Positions 6,056 to 6,904 of a stretch of 6,904 bases of DNA are shown piece by piece. The position numbers and the translations under genes were made by a program. Every line of letters starts with the position of its first letter. Position 1 is the stretch's first letter. The stretch comes from UBA1181 sp963654355 (GTDB lineage Bacteria > Bacteroidota > Bacteroidia > Bacteroidales > Paludibacteraceae): the NCBI GenBank assembly GCA_963654355.1, contig CAVKBM010000095.1:1-6904 (forward strand), given 5' to 3'. The notes beneath the pieces were generated by a model. The model had not been told where the DNA came from. It saw only the letters and a program-made list of their open reading frames with translations, and made no database searches.

Positions 6056-6628
6056 ATGAAGAACGTAGTAATTTTTGGAGCTCCAGGTTCAGGTAAAGGA
6101 ACACAGAGTGAGAACATCATCAAGAAGTATGGTTACAAGCATTTTTCAACTGGTGACATTTTGAGAAAGCAAATCAAAGACGAAACTGAGTTGGGAAAGA
6201 TAGCCAAGACTTTTATTGATGAAGGTAAGTTGGTTACTGACGAGTTGATTATTAACATGCTTGATGCAGAGTTGGATTCTGCAAAAGGTGCTTCTGGTGT
6301 TATCTTTGACGGGTTCCCACGTACCTATGCGCAAGCGGAGGCTCTTAAAAAGATGTTGAACAAAAGAGGTACTGATGTTGCTGTAATGTTAAATATTCAG
6401 GTAGGTGAGGACGAGCTAATCAAGCGTCTTTTAGAGCGTGGTAAGACATCAGGTCGTTCTGATGATAATCTTGAGACGATTACAAAGCGTATCAAGACTT
6501 ACAACGAACAAACTACTCCTGTTATTGACTTCTATAAGAAGGAAGGAACTTGTGTTGATATCAAGGGCGTTGGTTCTATTGATGAAATTTTTGAGTCTAT
6601 CTCAAAAGCTATAGATGCAGCAAAATAA
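6056..6628 (+). CDS. adk: Adenylate kinase (short-LID form)
   Basis: This essential cytoplasmic enzyme catalyses ATP + AMP = 2 ADP. The 190-residue protein has the P-loop GAPGSGKGT (8-16), STGDILR (31-37) and DGFPRT (85-90) at the AMP site, R124/R128 in LIKRLLERG, and R134 and R145 in the C-terminal half. The LID is the short form: residues 128-138 (RGKTSGRSDDN) replace the ~30-residue LID, so there is no Cys4 zinc site, as in other Bacteroidota and in cytosolic eukaryotic AK1-type enzymes. The start at ATG 6056 puts the P-loop at the standard distance from the N-terminus. It sits 31 nt after hpt, a logical pairing of purine salvage with nucleotide balancing, and is the last gene before a strong terminator. 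In many relatives obgE follows adk; here it does not. Confidence 0.97.
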   Translation: MKNVVIFGAPGSGKGTQSENIIKKYGYKHFSTGDILRKQIKDETELGKIAKTFIDEGKLVTDELIINMLDAELDSAKGASGVIFDGFPRTYAQAEALKKMLNKRGTDVAVMLNIQVGEDELIKRLLERGKTSGRSDDNLETITKRIKTYNEQTTPVIDFYKKEGTCVDIKGVGSIDEIFESISKAIDAAK

Positions 6629-6647
6629 TTTGCATTTTAAATAAATT

Positions 6648-6689
6648 GAGGGGTCGGTTGTCATCACGACAACCGACCCCTCCTTTTTT
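6648..6689 (+). terminator. Strong intrinsic terminator after adk, probably shared with the convergent nhaD gene
   Basis: A perfect 15-bp stem, GAGGGGTCGGTTGTC (6648-6662) with GACAACCGACCCCTC (6668-6682), closes a 5-nt loop ATCAC and is followed by C and six T (6684-6689). It lies 19 nt after the adk stop. On the opposite strand the stem is followed by AATTTATTTAAAA, a weaker U-rich tail, so it may also stop transcripts coming from the minus-strand nhaD gene, whose stop codon is at 6729-6731. Confidence 0.95.
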
Positions 6690-6728
6690 CGCATATTTCT
6701 GTGAAGCAATTGTAAACTATATATATGA

Positions 6729-6904
6729 TTAATGAATCAAGTATTCTGTAACTATGAAAATGGCAGCTCCACACAAATAACCTAGCAACGCAAGCCATGA
6801 GATGTGCTTCAAATACCATCCAAAAGTGATCTTTTCTAAGCCCATTACTACAACACCCGCTGCGGATCCAATGATAAGGATGCTACCGCCCACGCCTGCA
6901 CAAT
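6729..6904 (-). CDS. nhaD: NhaD-type Na+/H+ antiporter, C-terminal end (5' partial)
   Basis: Reading the minus strand from 6902 down to the TAA at 6729-6731 gives 57 residues and then the stop; the rest lies beyond the window. The piece begins CAGVGGSILIIGSAAGVVVM and continues GLEKITFGWYLKHISWLALLGY, followed by a hydrophobic segment ending in TEYLIH. A glycine/alanine-rich membrane segment with GSAAGVVVMG followed by a W-Y-x-K-x-I-S-W stretch is what I recall from the C-terminus of NhaD antiporters in Bacteroidota, which expel Na+ in exchange for H+. Only two membrane segments are visible, so another member of the ion transporter (IT) superfamily is possible. The gene converges on adk, with the large hairpin between them. 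Confidence 0.75.
   Translation of the reverse strand, partial: CAGVGGSILIIGSAAGVVVMGLEKITFGWYLKHISWLALLGYLCGAAIFIVTEYLIH

Overview
The window looks like ordinary core chromosome of a Bacteroidota bacterium, most likely Prevotella or a close relative of Bacteroides. The evidence is: (i) promoter-like boxes fitting the Bacteroidota -7 consensus TAnnTTTG rather than TATAAT; (ii) A/T-rich leaders without clear Shine-Dalgarno sequences; (iii) a Na+-pumping decarboxylase with its biotin carrier on a separate small protein; and (iv) protein sequences (Tgt, an LptF/G-type permease, short-LID Adk, NhaD C-terminus) that read like the Bacteroidota versions as I remember them. The genus is inference. I saw no phage, insertion sequence, CRISPR, tRNA, rRNA or defence genes, and no gene-free stretch over 300 bases.

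Layout. Positions 1-278 hold the 3' end of a biotin carrier gene, followed 8 nt later by the membrane beta subunit of a Na+-translocating decarboxylase (287-1525). This operon ends at a strong intrinsic terminator (about 1547-1583). A short-chain dehydrogenase/reductase (1660-2394) has its own promoter-like box. Next come tgt (2432-3562), an LptG-like permease (about 3594-4670) and a YhhQ-family queuosine-precursor transporter (4704-5396), all on the plus strand with gaps of about 30 nt. After a 100-nt gap come hpt (5497-6024) and adk (6056-6628), ending at a very strong hairpin (6648-6689). The window closes with the 3' end of a minus-strand gene, an NhaD-type Na+/H+ antiporter, which converges on that hairpin.

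How the genes fit together. The decarboxylase converts the free energy of decarboxylation into a sodium gradient, probably as methylmalonyl-CoA decarboxylase in the succinate-propionate pathway; NhaD at the other end also handles sodium but is not in the same transcription unit. The YhhQ transporter and Tgt form a plausible uptake-and-insertion pair for queuosine modification of tRNA, with the lipopolysaccharide-export permease between them. Hpt and Adk form a purine salvage and nucleotide-balancing pair.

I found no clearly undescribed system. The points most worth a second look are that Tgt lacks all three zinc-ligand cysteines while keeping its active site, and that the stop codons of two consecutive genes (SDR and tgt) form the first three bases of perfect TAnnTTTGC promoter boxes for the next gene.
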